Origin: Streptomyces sp. NBRC 110028 | GTDB taxonomy: Bacteria > Actinomycetota > Actinomycetes > Streptomycetales > Streptomycetaceae | Length of the DNA: 64,000 bases | NCBI RefSeq assembly: GCF_001417735.1 | Contig: NZ_BBUZ01000023.1 | Span: 781,570-845,569 of the forward strand | Reading direction: 5' to 3' | Shown: piece after piece, positions 62,328 through 64,000 of the stretch | How the letters are laid out: every line of letters begins with the position of its first letter | Position numbering within the stretch: position 1 is the first letter of the stretch | Program-made: the position numbers and the translations under genes | Notes under the pieces: generated by a model | Told to the model about the DNA's origin: nothing | Database searches by the model: none | The model's input: the letters and a program-made list of their open reading frames with translations, nothing else

Positions 62328-62389
62328 CGTTCTCCCGGTCCGGGCCAGGTGGCTCTGTGCGACGACACCGTACCCGCCGTAGGCCCCGG

Positions 62390-63727
62390 CTAGGCGAGCA
62401 GGACGACGTCCACCTCGGCCCCCGGCGCGACCTCGGCCACCTCCTCGGGGATCACGATCAGCGCGTTGGCCCGGGCGAGGGCCTTGATCAGATGCGATCC
62501 GGAGCCGCCCACCGGGGCGACCGTGCCCGCCTCGCCCGCCACCTCCGACGGCTCGTACCAGCCCCGCAGGAACTGGCGCCGCCCCTCCGGCGAGGACGCG
62601 ATCCCGTCCGGGCAGACCGCCCGCACGGTGGTGCGGTGGACCGGGCCCGCGACGCCCAGCATGGTGCGGATCACCGGCCGGACGAACAGCTCGAAGGAGA
62701 CGTAGGAGCTGACCGGGTTGCCGGGGAGGGCGAGCAGCGGGGCCCGGTCGGGGCCGATGCGCCCGAAGCCCTGGGGCTTGCCGGGCTGCATGGCCAGGGT
62801 CCGGAACTCGACCTCGTGCATCGCCTCCTTGACCACGTCGTACGCGCCGACGCTGACGCCGCCGCTGGTGACGACGATGTCGGCGCGGCTGAGCTGGTCC
62901 TCGACGGTGGCGCGCAGCGTCTCGGCGTCGTCGGCGACCGCGCCCACCCGGTACGCGATCGCCCCGGCCTCCTGGGCGGCGGCGGTGAGCTGGTAGCTGT
63001 TGGAGTCGTAGATGCGGCCGGGGCCCGTCTGCTCACCGGGCTGGACCAGCTCGCTGCCGGTGGACAGGACCACGACGCGGGGCCGCGGCCGGACCCTGAC
63101 CGTGGCGCGGCCGATCGCGGCCAGCAGCCCGATCTGCGTCGCCCCGAGGACCGTACCGGCGCTCAGCGCCAGCTCCCCCGCCCCCGCGTCGCTGCCCCGG
63201 GTGCGCACGTGCTGCCCGTCCCGGACCGGCCGGAAGACCCGCACCAGGCCGCTGCCGCCGCGCGGATCCGTACTGCGGGCGGGCATGCCGCTGACCGGCC
63301 CGTCGTCCAGGCCGCCGTCGGTCCACTCGACCGGGACGACGGCCTGGCCGCCGGGCGGCAGCGGGGCGCCGGTCATGATGCGGGCGGCCTCGCCCGGTCC
63401 GACGGCGGGCAGCTCGCCGCTGCCCGCCGCGATGTCCCCGACGACCGTCAGCACCGCGGGATGCTCCCCCGTCGCCGCCCCGACATCGGCCGTACGGACC
63501 GCGTAGCCGTCCATCGCGCTGTTGTCGAAGGGCGGGAGGGCTGCGGGCACGGTGACGTCCTCGACCAGGACGCAGCCCAGGGCGTCCAGTAGCTGCAGCT
63601 CGATGGGGTCCAGCGGGTGGATGTGCCCGAGGATGTCGTCGAGGTGCTCGGCAACCGACCAGACCCGGTGACGGTCCCGGCCCTCGCCCGTGCCCTGATC
63701 GGCGGCCCGTGCCGCGGTGCTGCTCAA
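62390..63727 (-). CDS. moeA: Molybdopterin molybdotransferase
   Basis: Inserts molybdate into adenylated molybdopterin. The product is 445 aa. MoeA signs: [55 protein letters not shown] split around the MoCF domain, [16 protein letters not shown], and [22 protein letters not shown] 63727 is used as start: it lies 4 bp after the galU stop with AGGAG about 10 bp upstream, and no ATG or GTG fits the conserved beginning [13 protein letters not shown]. The frame to 63835 only reads through galU antisense-frame sequence. Confidence 0.93.
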   Translation of the reverse strand: MSSTAARAADQGTGEGRDRHRVWSVAEHLDDILGHIHPLDPIELQLLDALGCVLVEDVTVPAALPPFDNSAMDGYAVRTADVGAATGEHPAVLTVVGDIAAGSGELPAVGPGEAARIMTGAPLPPGGQAVVPVEWTDGGLDDGPVSGMPARSTDPRGGSGLVRVFRPVRDGQHVRTRGSDAGAGELALSAGTVLGATQIGLLAAIGRATVRVRPRPRVVVLSTGSELVQPGEQTGPGRIYDSNSYQLTAAAQEAGAIAYRVGAVADDAETLRATVEDQLSRADIVVTSGGVSVGAYDVVKEAMHEVEFRTLAMQPGKPQGFGRIGPDRAPLLALPGNPVSSYVSFELFVRPVIRTMLGVAGPVHRTTVRAVCPDGIASSPEGRRQFLRGWYEPSEVAGEAGTVAPVGGSGSHLIKALARANALIVIPEEVAEVAPGAEVDVVLLA

Positions 63728-63731
63728 AGTG

Positions 63732-64000
63732 CTACATCTCCTCGGTGACGTAACTGCGAAGCCATTCCCGGAACTCCGGGCCCAGGTCCTCACGTTCGCA
63801 CGCGAGTCTGACAATGGCACGCAGATAGTCGCCACGGTCGCCTGTGTCGTACCGCCGGCCCTTGAAGACGACGCCGTGCACCGGGCCTCCGAGGTCCGGA
63901 TCGGCGGCGAGCGCCTGGAGCGCGTCGGTCAGCTGGATCTCGCCGCCGCGGCCGGGCTCGGTGCGGCGCAGCACGTCGAAGACGGCCGGATCCAGCACAT
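63732..64000 (-). CDS. galU: UTP-glucose-1-phosphate uridylyltransferase (C-terminal part)
   Basis: Makes UDP-glucose from UTP and glucose-1-phosphate. Only the last 88 or so residues lie in the window; the rest is beyond base 64000. The visible part has GGEIQLTDALQALA and VFKGRRYDTGDRGDYLRAIV, both typical of bacterial GalU. It precedes moeA, as in mycobacteria and streptomycetes. UDP-glucose also links this gene functionally to the galTEK operon earlier in the window. Confidence 0.93.
   Translation of the reverse strand, partial: VLDPAVFDVLRRTEPGRGGEIQLTDALQALAADPDLGGPVHGVVFKGRRYDTGDRGDYLRAIVRLACEREDLGPEFREWLRSYVTEEM

Overview
The window looks like a stretch of Streptomyces core chromosome. 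The DNA is very G+C-rich with near-saturated GC3. Many genes start with GTG and several appear leaderless. The gene content is typical of the genus: a galT-galE-galK operon, a Pmt/RsmI divergon, an Rpf-type transglycosylase, a tricorn-like S41 peptidase and sepX/glpR. The order glmU-prs-rplY-pth ... ppc ... galTEK ... ispE-rsmA-rpf-tatD ... rsmI/pmt ... moeA-galU is, as I recall it, also the order in Streptomyces coelicolor. That recollection was not checked.

Layout. 1-4.5 kb: envelope, PRPP and translation genes (glmU 3' part, prs, rplY, pth). 4.5-11.5 kb: ppc, a fatty-acid desaturase with a TetR regulator, a 168-bp MITE-like element, tam/marR, and a LuxR-type regulator. 11.9-17.3 kb: galTEK divergent from a sodium:solute symporter. 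17.4-25.4 kb: an atypical response regulator, a membrane beta-propeller protein, an ABC-F ATPase, ispE, rsmA and an Rpf-like secreted transglycosylase. 25.5-31.7 kb: tatD, a zinc-ribbon protein, rsmI, pmt and a lipoprotein penicillin-binding protein. 31.7-35.8 kb: small metabolic and transport genes. 35.8-38.6 kb: an ECF nickel/cobalt transporter (cbiM-cbiQ-cbiO) behind a Fur-family box. 38.7-45.2 kb: an MMPL exporter, its TetR regulator and the tricorn homologue. 45.3-50.1 kb: a mymA-like operon (flavin monooxygenase, alpha/beta hydrolase, SDR) with a divergent MerR regulator. 50.1-54.8 kb: an xthA remnant, a small secreted protein, xthA, a GNAT enzyme, a secreted protease and a LysE exporter.

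54.8-59.3 kb is the only clearly accessory part. An IS30-family element lies between two arms of what looks like a split terminator. Next to it is a 3.07-kb islet bounded by 44-bp direct repeats of the 3' half of tRNA-Ala(CGC). The islet carries a damaged tyrosine integrase and a secreted DUF3494 protein fused to 36 Gly-X-Y collagen triplets and a His/Asp-rich tail. This is the most unusual find in the window.

59.3-64 kb returns to the core chromosome: sepX/glpR, a rimJ-like acetyltransferase, mog, moaC, moeA and the end of galU. These genes are tightly coupled and all on the minus strand.
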